From assembly GCA_029834535.1 (NCBI GenBank), contig JAQMWT010000269.1:1-53049 (forward strand): a stretch of 53,049 nt of DNA. Direction: 5' to 3'. A program made the position numbers and the translations under genes. The notes beneath the pieces are model-generated. The model did no database searches, was not told where the DNA came from, and was given only the letters and a program-made list of their open reading frames with translations. Shown one piece after another: positions 28,536 through 37,480 of this stretch; position 1 is the stretch's first letter, and every line of letters begins with the position of its first letter. This stretch comes from Chrysophaeum taylorii (taxonomy: Eukaryota > Sar > Pelagophyceae > Pelagomonadales > Pelagomonadaceae).

Positions 28536-31130
28536 CTAGTCGGGGTCATCGCCGAGTCGTGGGGCAGGCGAAGAGAGGACGGGGCCCGCCCGTAGGTCGC
28601 ACGCATGCTGCCGCCGGACGTATGTGCGACGAAGGGTGATGTCCTGCTGGGATCGGGCGGCCTGGGTGGGGTTTCCCGAGGCGGCGACATGGGTGAGGGC
28701 GGTGAGGGCACAGCGAGCCCGGCCTAATGCGTTGGCGATCCCCCACTCACGGTAGATGCGGCGAGTTTGGGCCGCCTTTGCATTTGTGAAGTTGGCGCAG
28801 CCGCTTGCCAACCAGGTTCGCGCAGCGATGCGCTCTGCGCATGTTTGGGCGAGAGCGTGGCACGCCGCGCTGGCCTCACCGAAGGCACCAAAGACGAGGC
28901 CGGCGACGGTGCCGTAGCTACGTAGCCGCTGTTCGACAGGGCCCAAGAAGCCAGGCGGTGGTGCTGTACCCGGCTGGGGGATGATGGCGTCGATGCCGCG
29001 GGCGTGAGCGAGGTATTCGGAGTGGACTTGCGCTGCGCGCCGATCGACAGGCGACGGGTGGGAGGGATGGAGGGCGTGGGCGGTGTAGAACGAACCCCAA
29101 GCGAGGGTTTTGATGTCGTAGAGCTGCTCCTTGTTGTCGAGCGTGGTGAGGATGTCTGGGACGACGTGGCGACGGGCGAGATTGCCTCGGTACCGGCCGT
29201 AGAGGCGCGTGCGAATGGTAGGGGTGGTGACGTCAGCAAAGATGCCGAAAACCTCGGACAGGGCTGGGATGCCGGACTCTTTGACGCTGCAGAGGACGCA
29301 CTCGAGCTGGCCGTCATGCCAGGTGGTCCGCGCTCCTCCGCGGTTGAGAAGGTTGGCCTGCGTGAGGAGCACCTTGCCGTGAGCGTCGAGAACGACGTCA
29401 GTGCCCAGAATGCGAGTGCCCACGAGGCCCGAACAAGCTGGAGAGGGGTAGCCAAAGTACTGGGCACACATCTCAGCCCAGCAGCGGTTGGGGATTTGAA
29501 GGGCGGAGCTGGGCCACGAGCGGATGAACGTGGTCGAGAAGCGATCCCATGAGGACGCCGCTACTCGAAGTGCATCGGTGATGGGAAGGGTGGCCGCAGG
29601 GCGCTGGAGGGCAGTGGCCCGAGCTGTCTCGCGCTGGGAGGTTAGAGCACGCTGGAGTTGGGGTATGAGCACGGGTGTCGAGATGGTGGGGTCGACGAGG
29701 ACGCCCATGGAGACGAATTCGTGGGAGAGAGGACCGTCGACGAGATGAACGTTGGCGGGGTCGCCGGAACCAGCGCCGCCGTGGGAAGCCAGCGTGGTAC
29801 GGAGATCAGCCCGAAGTCCGTCCCACGCAGTCTCGAGTGCTCGCCCCAGACGGCAACCGGATGCGAGGAGGTGGTGCCAACGGTGCAACTCGTTACCCGT
29901 GCGAAAAGAAGTGGCACCCAGGACCGAGGCGAGGCGGGGGAGGTAGCCAGGGACCTCCACGGCACCCGTAGGATCGCGAAGGTCGACGAGGTGTGGGAGG
30001 GCCTGGGCCGCCGTGCCAACAAAGGCGGCGGGGCTGAGGTCGGCGCAGGAGCGAATGCCGCCACCCCCACTTCGAGCAGGAAGACGGAGGCGTTGGAGGA
30101 CGATGTCGGTGGAGTCAAAAACCTGACGCGGCTCTGCGCCAAGTGATGTGGCGACGAAGCTGAGGACGGCAACGTCGAAGCGGCGGAGCGCGTTCAAGGC
30201 ATTTGTGGGGTAGCAGTGTTGCGCGGTGTAGTCCATGCACGGGGCGATGCAGTAGCGGCCCAACGAGTACATGCAGTGGAGGGAGACGTTCTGGAGCTTG
30301 GTGCGAATCGTGCTCATAGAGCTCACCTGAGCGTCAACCTCGCGTTGCAAGGTAGCTTCGACATAGGCATCTCCGGCGTGTCCGGGGGAGCCGATGGGTA
30401 CACCGTAGATTACGAGGCCGTCGACGACAACGGGGATACCAGCAAGAGTACGCGTGCCGTCAGGCGCAACTTGGACGTGGTCGTGAACATCGGGGTGATC
30501 GAGAAGACCCATGCCAAGTACCGGACAGAACGCCACGCACTTGTCGAGGCGGAGCTCCTCGCCGCTAGCTTGGATGTCGCGGGCGTACTGCAGGAGGGCG
30601 TCGACAACCTCACGAGGGGAACCAGAGATGACGCCGTCGTCCATGCCAAATCGTGCGTAGCCGGCACATGAACGTAAGCGGGTGTCAAGGGCCTGTGCGG
30701 CGTCATGCGTTGCCAGACAGTACGCCGGTGGATAGGTGGGGTCGCCTTGCTGGCCGCCTTCTTGAGAGTCGAAGGGGGCGCGATCGAGGCCGGTGGGGCC
30801 GTGGAGGGCCACCCAGGATGCCGGCCGTAATTGCTTGAACATAAAGTGGCCAAAGGCACGCAGCTTAGCGTTGGCGTGGTTTGCGAGTTTGTCCACGACG
30901 GTCCGGCGCTTGAGCTCGTTGAAGGCGTTGCGTTTGTCCAGCTTGATGATGACCTGGTCGGGGTACTGATCCGCGTGGGTGCGGACGCCAAAGACGAGGC
31001 GCGAGGGGCCGCCCTTGACCCCGACGGCAACGTTGATCGGGTACAGTGCCTCAGAGATCTCGGAGTGGAGGCTACGCACAAGGCACCGTCGGCGGATGGT
31101 GCCAATGCCGATAGGTCGAACGTCAGGCTT
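28536..31130 (-). CDS. Non-LTR-type reverse transcriptase with restriction-like endonuclease
   Basis: The ORF at 28536-31079 encodes 847 residues, and a further RT motif (RPIGIGTIRRR) lies upstream across a frameshift. Palm motif A is IIKLDKRNAFNE near residue 46, motif B is EGGQQGDPTYPP near 110, and motif C is RFGMDDGVISG near 145, with GMDD in place of YxDD. The thumb region has YGVPIGSPGHAGD. At the C-terminus are a CVLC pair near 593 and VPDIL followed by LYDIKTL near 640-655, a PD-(D/E)xK pattern. This layout, an RT followed by Cys residues and a PD-ExK nuclease, is that of early-branching non-LTR retrotransposons such as R2/CRE-like groups, which insert at specific sites. The exact clade cannot be set here. 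Confidence 0.75.
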   Translation of the reverse strand, partial: KPDVRPIGIGTIRRRCLVRSLHSEISEALYPINVAVGVKGGPSRLVFGVRTHADQYPDQVIIKLDKRNAFNELKRRTVVDKLANHANAKLRAFGHFMFKQLRPASWVALHGPTGLDRAPFDSQEGGQQGDPTYPPAYCLATHDAAQALDTRLRSCAGYARFGMDDGVISGSPREVVDALLQYARDIQASGEELRLDKCVAFCPVLGMGLLDHPDVHDHVQVAPDGTRTLAGIPVVVDGLVIYGVPIGSPGHAGDAYVEATLQREVDAQVSSMSTIRTKLQNVSLHCMYSLGRYCIAPCMDYTAQHCYPTNALNALRRFDVAVLSFVATSLGAEPRQVFDSTDIVLQRLRLPARSGGGGIRSCADLSPAAFVGTAAQALPHLVDLRDPTGAVEVPGYLPRLASVLGATSFRTGNELHRWHHLLASGCRLGRALETAWDGLRADLRTTLASHGGAGSGDPANVHLVDGPLSHEFVSMGVLVDPTISTPVLIPQLQRALTSQRETARATALQRPAATLPITDALRVAASSWDRFSTTFIRSWPSSALQIPNRCWAEMCAQYFGYPSPACSGLVGTRILGTDVVLDAHGKVLLTQANLLNRGGARTTWHDGQLECVLCSVKESGIPALSEVFGIFADVTTPTIRTRLYGRYRGNLARRHVVPDILTTLDNKEQLYDIKTLAWGSFYTAHALHPSHPSPVDRRAAQVHSEYLAHARGIDAIIPQPGTAPPPGFLGPVEQRLRSYGTVAGLVFGAFGEASAACHALAQTCAERIAARTWLASGCANFTNAKAAQTRRIYREWGIANALGRARCALTALTHVAASGNPTQAARSQQDITLRRTYVRRQHACDLRAGPVLSSPAPRLGDDPD

Positions 31131-31172
31131 GGTTAGCGTCAGCGGCGCGTTGTTTCACCAACGGAATGAGGG

Positions 31173-31829
31173 TTACCGTGGTGGTGATGAAGTAATACCA
31201 GTCAGGAAGAGCTCCACGAGCGAACAAGGTCTCAAGAAGGTCGATTTTGTCCATATCGCCGAGCGTGCCTTGACGTTGCTCGGGAAGGGCTGGGCGAAAA
31301 CGGAGAGGAATTCATTGCGGCACTGGTCGGGGCCCACACCAGCCATCGGCCGGAGCGTGCGGTAAGTTTCACGCAGGGCGACCGAGAGTGTGGCGAGCCC
31401 TTGCGGGTGGTTTGGGAAAGTGTGAAGGTCCTCCTTGCGAGCAGGATGTTTGGACACGAGTTGGCGCATGACGTCTGGGTGGCGTGGGTCGGCGATGCCC
31501 AGGCTGGTGAGAATACGGCATGCCCGAGAGAGGGCGCCAGATTCAGCGAGTCGCAATGCACGAAGTGCGTCCGCGTCATCGTCGGGGGCCGCCCGTGAGC
31601 GTACATGGGAGCGCACGCGAGTCACGTCGTGGAGGTAGCCGTCAATGAGGAGGTCGTAACGCCCTGCGGCGAAGGCTGCAAAGCGGTCAGTGAGCACGTC
31701 GGGCCGACGGGCGCCGCCTCGTGGTGCTCGCCGAAGAAGTAGGCTGTGAAGGCTCATGTACCAAAGGAGGGCACGGTCACGAGCGTTATCGGAAGTGGCG
31801 TCTTCAAACCATGAACACACCTCGGCCAT
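31173..31829 (-). pseudogene. N-terminal region of the RLE-type LINE polyprotein
   Basis: The 218-codon frame contains a helical segment (RFAAFAAGRYDLLIDGYLHD, then ESGALSRACRILTSLGI) and PQGLATLSVALRETYRTLRP, leading directly towards the RT. It stops at 31173, about 95 bases before the RT frame, and two frame changes separate them. The composition and position suggest it is the region preceding the RT palm of the same protein. No enzymatic motif is visible. Confidence 0.6.
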
Positions 31830-32793
31830 TGCGCACGCCCATGTCTCGCGGAATTGGGCGGGAATGGTGCGAATGCACGAGCACGGCGATATAATGAGGT
31901 CTTTGATGCAATGATGGAGACCTCGTCGATCGCAGAGCGCAAATCGCTCAGGTCACGTGGACGGCGTGTCGGGAGGGAGGGGGCTGGCCCGGATGACGTA
32001 GGGTGGGCGGGGGCCACAGACGGTGGCGCCGAATGTGACCGTGGCCCAGTGGGAGAAATGCCAGGAGACGCGCTCGTGGAGGCTGCAGCCGTGACAGGGG
32101 TGTTGCGGTGGCTGGTGGCAGGGGCAGGGGCGCGGCGGTTGCCGGTGGCGGCGGCGGGGGTGGAGGGGGTGCTAGTAGTGGGGGTGGTCCGGGTGCCAGC
32201 GGCAGGGGTGTTGCGGTTGTCTGTTGCATTCGCAGTGCGGTTGCCAGACGCAGTGGTGCGGCGGTTGCCAGCGGGAGGGGTGGTCGGGGTGTTGCGGGTG
32301 CCAGTGGATCGCGTGCGGGAGCCAATGTGGGAGAGGCGGGCGGCACGGGCAGCTTGAGCAGCGTGGGCGGCAGCGCGATGGGCGAGGTAAGCGTCGGCGC
32401 TGGCAGCAGCGTCGGCGGCCCGTCCCGCGTCGAGTTGGAGTGCCGCAGCAGCGGCAGCAGCAGCGTGCATAGCGGCGAGATGGCGTTCCGCAGCAGAAGC
32501 GGCTCGAGCGGCAAGGGCGGCGTCGCGCATACGCGCTCGAATGCGATATCGGGCGGTAGTGGCGGCAAGGGCTGCAGCAAGTGGGAAAATGCGATGGGGT
32601 GCGGCAGCGCGGACCTGGGGTCGGATAAGAAAACGAGACTAGCCCGCGCCGCAACGACGGGTCCTACAACGCGTGGGCTTTTTCCTTTTTTTGCGTGAGG
32701 GGACGAAAGGATGCCGACTTCACTATGGGGACTAGTTCCATCGCGACGATCTCGCGGCGTGGCGGCACATACTGCTTGAGTACAAATGAACAT
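31830..32793 (-). other. Low-complexity Ala-, Thr- and Pro-rich coding stretch
   Basis: The frame at 31754-32530 gives an Ala-rich helix (AAERHLAAMHAAAAAAAAL), then a Thr/Pro/Asn-rich part, then SDLRSAIDEVSIIASKTSLY, which probably joins the RT N-terminal region by frameshift. The DNA is an irregular G-rich minisatellite, so all three frames stay open and encode biased peptides. It would be the disordered N-terminal part of the LINE protein. Confidence 0.5.
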
Positions 32794-32839
32794 AGCTCAG
32801 CGATCCGTTGAGTATGTCTTAGTACAAACTGAAACATAG

Positions 32840-33142
32840 TTAACAGCTCGCACGAACTTTCTTATCCGACCCTGCCTGGGGGAGAGAGTGCACAGGCACC
32901 CAGCGTTGATGAGGGCGGACCATGCGTATAGGACTGCGGCAGTTGGGGCACGGCGGAAGGCGCGGGCGGTTGGTGGGCGCCACGTCAGGGTCGCCTTGGT
33001 CGCCGGCGAGGTTGCTTAGCGCCCACTGACCAACGCAGGCGTGGTGCAGGACCACGCGACAGCAGCGGACTTGGCAACGGGTAAAGCAAGGGCTGGAGCA
33101 TATAGGACAAGCGCTACCACATCCTTCATGCTCCCCCCACAC
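32840..33142 (-). CDS. Small RING-like zinc finger protein at the LINE 5' end
   Basis: This is a 100-codon ORF with CPIC at residues 13-16, a Cys-rich loop (CFTRCQVRCC), HHACVGQW, and CPNCRSPI. The spacing, C-x2-C, then C/H residues and Trp, then C-P-x-C-R, is that of a RING-type finger. Its first residues (MWGEHEGCG) are encoded by the leader-like repeat itself. It lies upstream of and parallel to the RT frame, so it may be a first ORF of the same element or the displaced N-terminus of its protein. A ubiquitin-ligase role cannot be claimed from the finger alone. Confidence 0.55.
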   Translation of the reverse strand: MWGEHEGCGSACPICSSPCFTRCQVRCCRVVLHHACVGQWALSNLAGDQGDPDVAPTNRPRLPPCPNCRSPIRMVRPHQRWVPVHSLPQAGSDKKVRASC

Positions 33143-33275
33143 GCCCCCCTCTTAGCAGTCGACATTTAGAGACAAAGCGGTCCCGGAGGTAGCTTTGTCT
33201 TTAACAAAGGTAGCTTTGTCTTTACATGTCGACGGCTAAGAGGGGTGTGTGTGTGGGGAGCATGAAGGATGTGGG
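33118..33275. repeat. Large imperfect palindrome of two leader-like repeats
   Basis: The unit ending aaatgtcgactgctaagagg and gcatgaaggatgtggg is present inverted at 33118-33175 and direct at 33217-33275. The roughly 40-base spacer holds two copies of tagctttgtcttta. The arms could pair to form a long hairpin. Confidence 0.85.
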
Positions 33276-33465
33276 TGCTTTGTCCCCGATTCAGGGTAAG
33301 GATCAGGTAAGCGCGCGAGCCAGACATATTGATCCTCGAAGCCGTCTACGGCGACCTCGCAGACTATTTCCACGACCCGAGGCGGCTCTTTCAGCGCGCC
33401 ATTCTCACGCCCCGTCGAAACGATGTCGTCGATGCTGACATCGCGCTTGACCGCGGCCTTTCCCG

Positions 33466-33527
33466 GAGACGAGGCGTCGGAGTTCTTTTTGGCCGACTAG
33501 GTTGGGTCGGAAGACGACGCCTCGCTC
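33466..33527. repeat. Hairpin-forming insert within the helicase remnant
   Basis: The segment has nested inverted repeats, cgaggcgtc with gacgcctcg outside and ccgac with gtcgg inside, and interrupts the helicase reading frame. It is also present at 33789-33850 and 10384-10450. Confidence 0.65.
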
Positions 33528-34224
33528 TCGGGACCGCTTTGTCTTTAAATGTCGACGGCTAAGAGGGGGGTGTGTGTGGGGAGCATGAAGGATGTGGGTG
33601 CTTTGTCCACGATTCAGGGTAAGGATCAGGTAAGCGCGCGAGCCAGACATATTGATCCTCGAAGCCGTCTACGGCGACCTCGCAGACTATTTCCACGACC
33701 CGAGGCGGCTCTTTCAGCGCGCCATTCTCACGCCCCGTCGAAACGATGTCGTCGATGCTGACATCGCGCTTGACCGCGGCCTTTCCCGGAGACGAGGCGT
33801 CGGAGTTCTTTTTGGCCGACTAGGTTGGGTCGGAAGACGACGCCTCGCTCTTTACAGTCGAGTTTTCAACTCCCTGACAACCAACGGCATGCTGACTTTG
33901 ATCGCGAGCTTAAAGTCTTCGCAACCTCGACCCGTCGCACGGCCACTGCAACGGCACCCGATACATGATCGATCGTGTCGTGTCACCGAGGCTCCTCCAA
34001 CCAGTATCCCTTAAGCCCCGCCGACGCCAAACGATCAACAAGAGCCAGGGGCAGACGCCCCGCAAGGTCGGCGTCCTCTTGCCCAAGCCCGTCTTCTGCC
34101 ACGTCCAGCTCTACGTGGCTCTCTGTCGATCGGCAACCCCGAGGATATCCTCTTCTGGGTCGACGACTCCACCCTACCCCACACGTGCTGCGCAATACCG
34201 ATAAGCCCCCTCCCGGCGTCTACA

Positions 34225-34585
34225 CGCGCACTGTAGGTGAACTTACTGGGCCAGGTGAACTTACTGGAACCAGGTGAACTTAATGGGGTTAGAGATTGGG
34301 ACTATGTGAACTTCGTGACCAGGTGAACTTACTGGGACCAAGTGAGCTTAATGGGGTTTTTAGAGTAAACTCAAAGGCTAATCAAAGTAGCGTAGATTGG
34401 CGGGGGTGAGAGCGACGAGCTCAAAGGAGAGTGGGGTGAGGGGATGTGAGCACGAGTGGGTTTACTCCGAACTTACTGGGGTTGGAGATTGGGACTAGGT
34501 GAACTTACTGACCAGGTGAACTTACTGGGACCAGGTGAACTTACTGGGGTTAGAGATAGGGACTAGGTGAACTTACTGGCCTGCA
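34225..34585. repeat. gaacttactggg minisatellite, second copy
   Basis: About nine units of aggtgaacttactgggacc type are interspersed with ggttagagattggga, matching the array at 10820-11160. Confidence 0.85.
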
Positions 34586-34934
34586 CTTGTTCTACATTAT
34601 CACGCAAGCTGATCCTCCCACCGATTTTTATGCAGACAACAATCCTATTGCCGAGAACATGCGCTTCATTAAAAGCCTATCTCTCTTGTCTGACAACGCT
34701 GCTGCCGTGCACACTCCCAATAATCCTAACGGCTCTTCGTGCGGCAAAGCCCTTTCTACACGATGGTTCAAAATTCGCGTGTATGTCGCATTACAGAATA
34801 CTCGCGTCCATCATGTCCCTGGCAAGTTAAATGTAGCTTATGGTTTTACAACGCCACTTTCAGCCGACCTTGCTACGTTTCGCTCTCTTCTAGGTATGCC
34901 GCATGTTACTGACTCAGCCCAATACGAGACCTAA
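34586..34934 (+). pseudogene. Copia RNase H C-terminal fragment
   Basis: The frame at 34587-34934 matches the end of the Copia RNase H at 42538-43092: NNPIAENMRFIKSLSLLSDN, STRWFKIRVYVALQN, VHHVPGKLNVAYGFT. It starts abruptly at the Helitron edge, so most of the Copia element has been lost or lies elsewhere. The stop codon at 34932-34934 is followed 14 bases later by the recurring motif at 34948-34970. Confidence 0.85.
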
Positions 34935-36559
34935 CCGCTAACTCTGGTGACCGCAATGTCGTTACACTAGTCCTTCTGTTTATCACCAATACCTCTCTCT
35001 TTCCCTGATAAGATCAGCTACTCCTTCAGTCAGCATGGTGAACAATACTACTCTTGCAGACACTCCACGCATTCTGCAACACTGGATCTGCTATCTAACT
35101 TTGCAATGTAACTTTCCGATCTCAAGCTCGCAGTTTGACATTTGGACTTTACCAACCCAGCAACATACGATCCATATCTCTGTACACTCTCCTTTTGCAT
35201 GTCTTCATCATCATCGGATAAAGATTACAGTATCATGGAAGTATTTCATCCTGATCCTAACACCATGACAACAATAGCCTACTACCGTGGCTACATTACC
35301 AACACCCTGTTGTCATGGTCACATGCAGTTTAATCTCCATTTGTACCCGTGCATCGCGTGCATGTATACTCCTCTGATCACTACACTTTACGGACTCACT
35401 GAACTCTCGTTGCTCTTTGAGTTGACAAAATACATGTGCCATGCTTTGACTTAGCTGCCTTCACGCTCTCATTTCAATATTTAACATCATGAACGAGTAT
35501 TGCGGGTGACCTACCTACCTCCATCTGCGTGAGTCAGCAGCATCTTGCAAAGCTACGGTTCGTCTTGTTCAGTGCACACTACATATGTATTATGTACACC
35601 ATTATCGATCATGATCTACCTATCACACGACCATCAGAATATCACTGTTCGCCCAGTATGACTATATGCATTGGCTGCTTCTATCGTTGGTACTTCTGAT
35701 GCTTTGACCTCGGATGACGCTATTACCAAACACCACAACAACAATATATTCACTCGGCGCCCACTGCACACTAACAATCTTCAAGGGCCCACTTCACATT
35801 GGGTATCCTTACCGCCCAACATTACTTCCTAATGGCCAAATGCTCAGTGCTGGATAACGTATGGCTTATGGACACCACCCCAGTGGTACCATATCGTCTA
35901 CACTCATGGTCTACTATGGGCATGAGATGAATTCCTTACTGTTTCACGATTACACCTCAACTCGCTATACATTACCGACAATATCCGACTATGTGTCAGA
36001 TCACGCTTCTTTGTTTCCTTCATGGTCTCAGATAGGATTCTTACAACACCCTCCTTGAGTCCAGGGTACATCGACATACTCATACTGGTCTTCAGTTGGT
36101 CTTCAGTCTTCATTCTCTTTATCATCACGCCCTATATCTTCCTGGACTTATCCTCTACCCATATAACGTCCAGGTTAGCAAGCTGCTGATGATTCTACGA
36201 CTGAACATGATCTGTAATGTGTTTCTTCATGTGACCTCTGTAGTTTCACTTCTTCTTTGCTGTTCACTAACAGTTCACAAGTTTTTTTTTTTTTTGACCG
36301 CTCTCACTATGAGGACTACAACCTCTACCTTACTTACAAGTTTCATCTCTTTGACGTTGCATTCTAATAAAACAACGACGCTGCATGGAACATGATGCTG
36401 ATGCTCAGGTTGTCTTCCATCCTCGTCCTTAAACATCATCGACTTATGTCACAACACAACTCTGCCAGGAGCGTTAATCTCTACCCAACTCACACGCTTA
36501 ACGTGTTGATGTCTCTGCTCTCTGCTATATGTGAGATATAAAGCTTCCGCAAAGAGCAT
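34935..36559 (+). other. Decayed, gene-poor stretch, probably an old gag-like copy
   Basis: Only short frames are open (35035-35268, 35142-35333, 35861-36058, 36096-36395) and none has a recognisable domain. It is lower in GC than the rest. Because it sits between the recurring motif and a plus-strand copy of the gag-like C-terminus, I infer that it is a heavily mutated gag-like region. A T-run lies at 36285-36295. Confidence 0.4.
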
Positions 36560-36872
36560 CAATCATCCTTTTGAACCTGAACATGATGACATTCTCGCCA
36601 TATGTGAGGTCCAAGAGGAACAAGCAACTCACCGTAATCATTAGCTTCTGCCTCACACTCACATTCACTTCCCTCTTTCAAAGTCTCCCTTGCTGAAGGT
36701 ATTCAGAGTGTTATCACCAAGCCCAAGCCGTGACACCTGTCTGCTGATGAACCTGTTGTGCCACTTTATGTGACCTCTGAAGTGCACTTCTTGTTTATCC
36801 TGATCTCGCCCTTCATCACTTTTCTCAAGAGATGTCATGTTCCTCAACCACAAGACATCTCGAGGGGTGCAG
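36560..36872 (+). repeat. Left arm of a large inverted repeat (gag-like C-terminus)
   Basis: This arm is an inverted, diverged copy of 37188-37480. It encodes remnants such as PEHDDILAICEVQEE that match the C-terminal PEDDDVPAICEIPEG of the ORF at 37326-38735. The arms diverge at ctcgaggggtgcagag. The centre (36873-37187) is unrelated sequence without a gene. Confidence 0.8.
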
Positions 36873-37187
36873 AGAAATCTGCTAACTCCTACCCTTATTC
36901 CGTCCGTTGAGAGCGCGATCTCTTCCTTACCCTTCTCCTTCCTTTCTACACAGTCAATTAGTCCTCTGATCTGTGCTCACGCTCATCATCATGGTCTAGC
37001 GCGTCCCGCAGGTACGTAGTAATTACATGTTACACTGATGTGTTGCTATGTATCGTCTGTCGTGTGCCGAGGCTAGGGGGACCACTGCCTGGGTTCCCTG
37101 AAACCTACCTTTGCCAGACTCACGCGGTGAGACGGGATGGTCTCTCAGTGATCTAACCACTGCCTAGCGGAATACTCTGCACCCCTC

Positions 37188-37480
37188 GAGATGTCTTGAG
37201 GCAGAGCAACATGATATCTCTTGAGAAATGTGATAAGAAGGACTCGCGAGATCGGGATGAACAAGAAGTGCACCTCAAAGGTCACATAAAGTGGCAAAAC
37301 AGGTTCATCATCAGACACGAAGGTGTCAGGACTTGGACTTGGTCAGAGAGGTAACACTCTGAATGCTTTTGGCGAAAGAAGCTCTCAAAGAAGGATGCGA
37401 ATGTGAGGTAGAAATTAACATTAACGATGAGGAGATTGCATGACCCTCAGGGATCTCACATATAGCGGGAACGTCATCAT
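37188..37480 (-). repeat. Right arm of the large inverted repeat
   Basis: It pairs with 36560-36872 and includes the last 50 codons of the gag-like ORF and its 3' flank (agaagtgcacctcaaaggtcac). Confidence 0.8.

Larger units (their letters stand above)
33217..34585 (+). mobile_element. Helitron remnant with tandemly duplicated helicase segment
   Basis: Bases 33217-33527 recur at 33540-33850, a period of 323. Each unit holds a leader-like repeat, then a helicase fragment (DLADYFHDPRRLFQRAILTP). After the second unit the sequence continues to the helicase C-terminus at 33855-34200 (RRQTINKSQGQTP, VGVLLPKPVFCHVQLYVAL) and the gaacttactggg array, ending at cctgcacttg near 34585. From 33466 onward it matches 10384-11167. 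Helitron helicases drive rolling-circle transposition; only the last part of the enzyme is left, in shifted frames. Confidence 0.8.

Noticed and set aside
28916..30671. Plus-strand ORFs such as 29004-29552 and 30216-30671
   Set aside because: They lie opposite the RT-nuclease ORF in GC-rich DNA, where antisense frames stay open by composition.
33329..33562. 77-codon ORF as an intact protein
   Set aside because: It is a fragment of Helitron helicase interrupted by a hairpin insert and duplicated in tandem.
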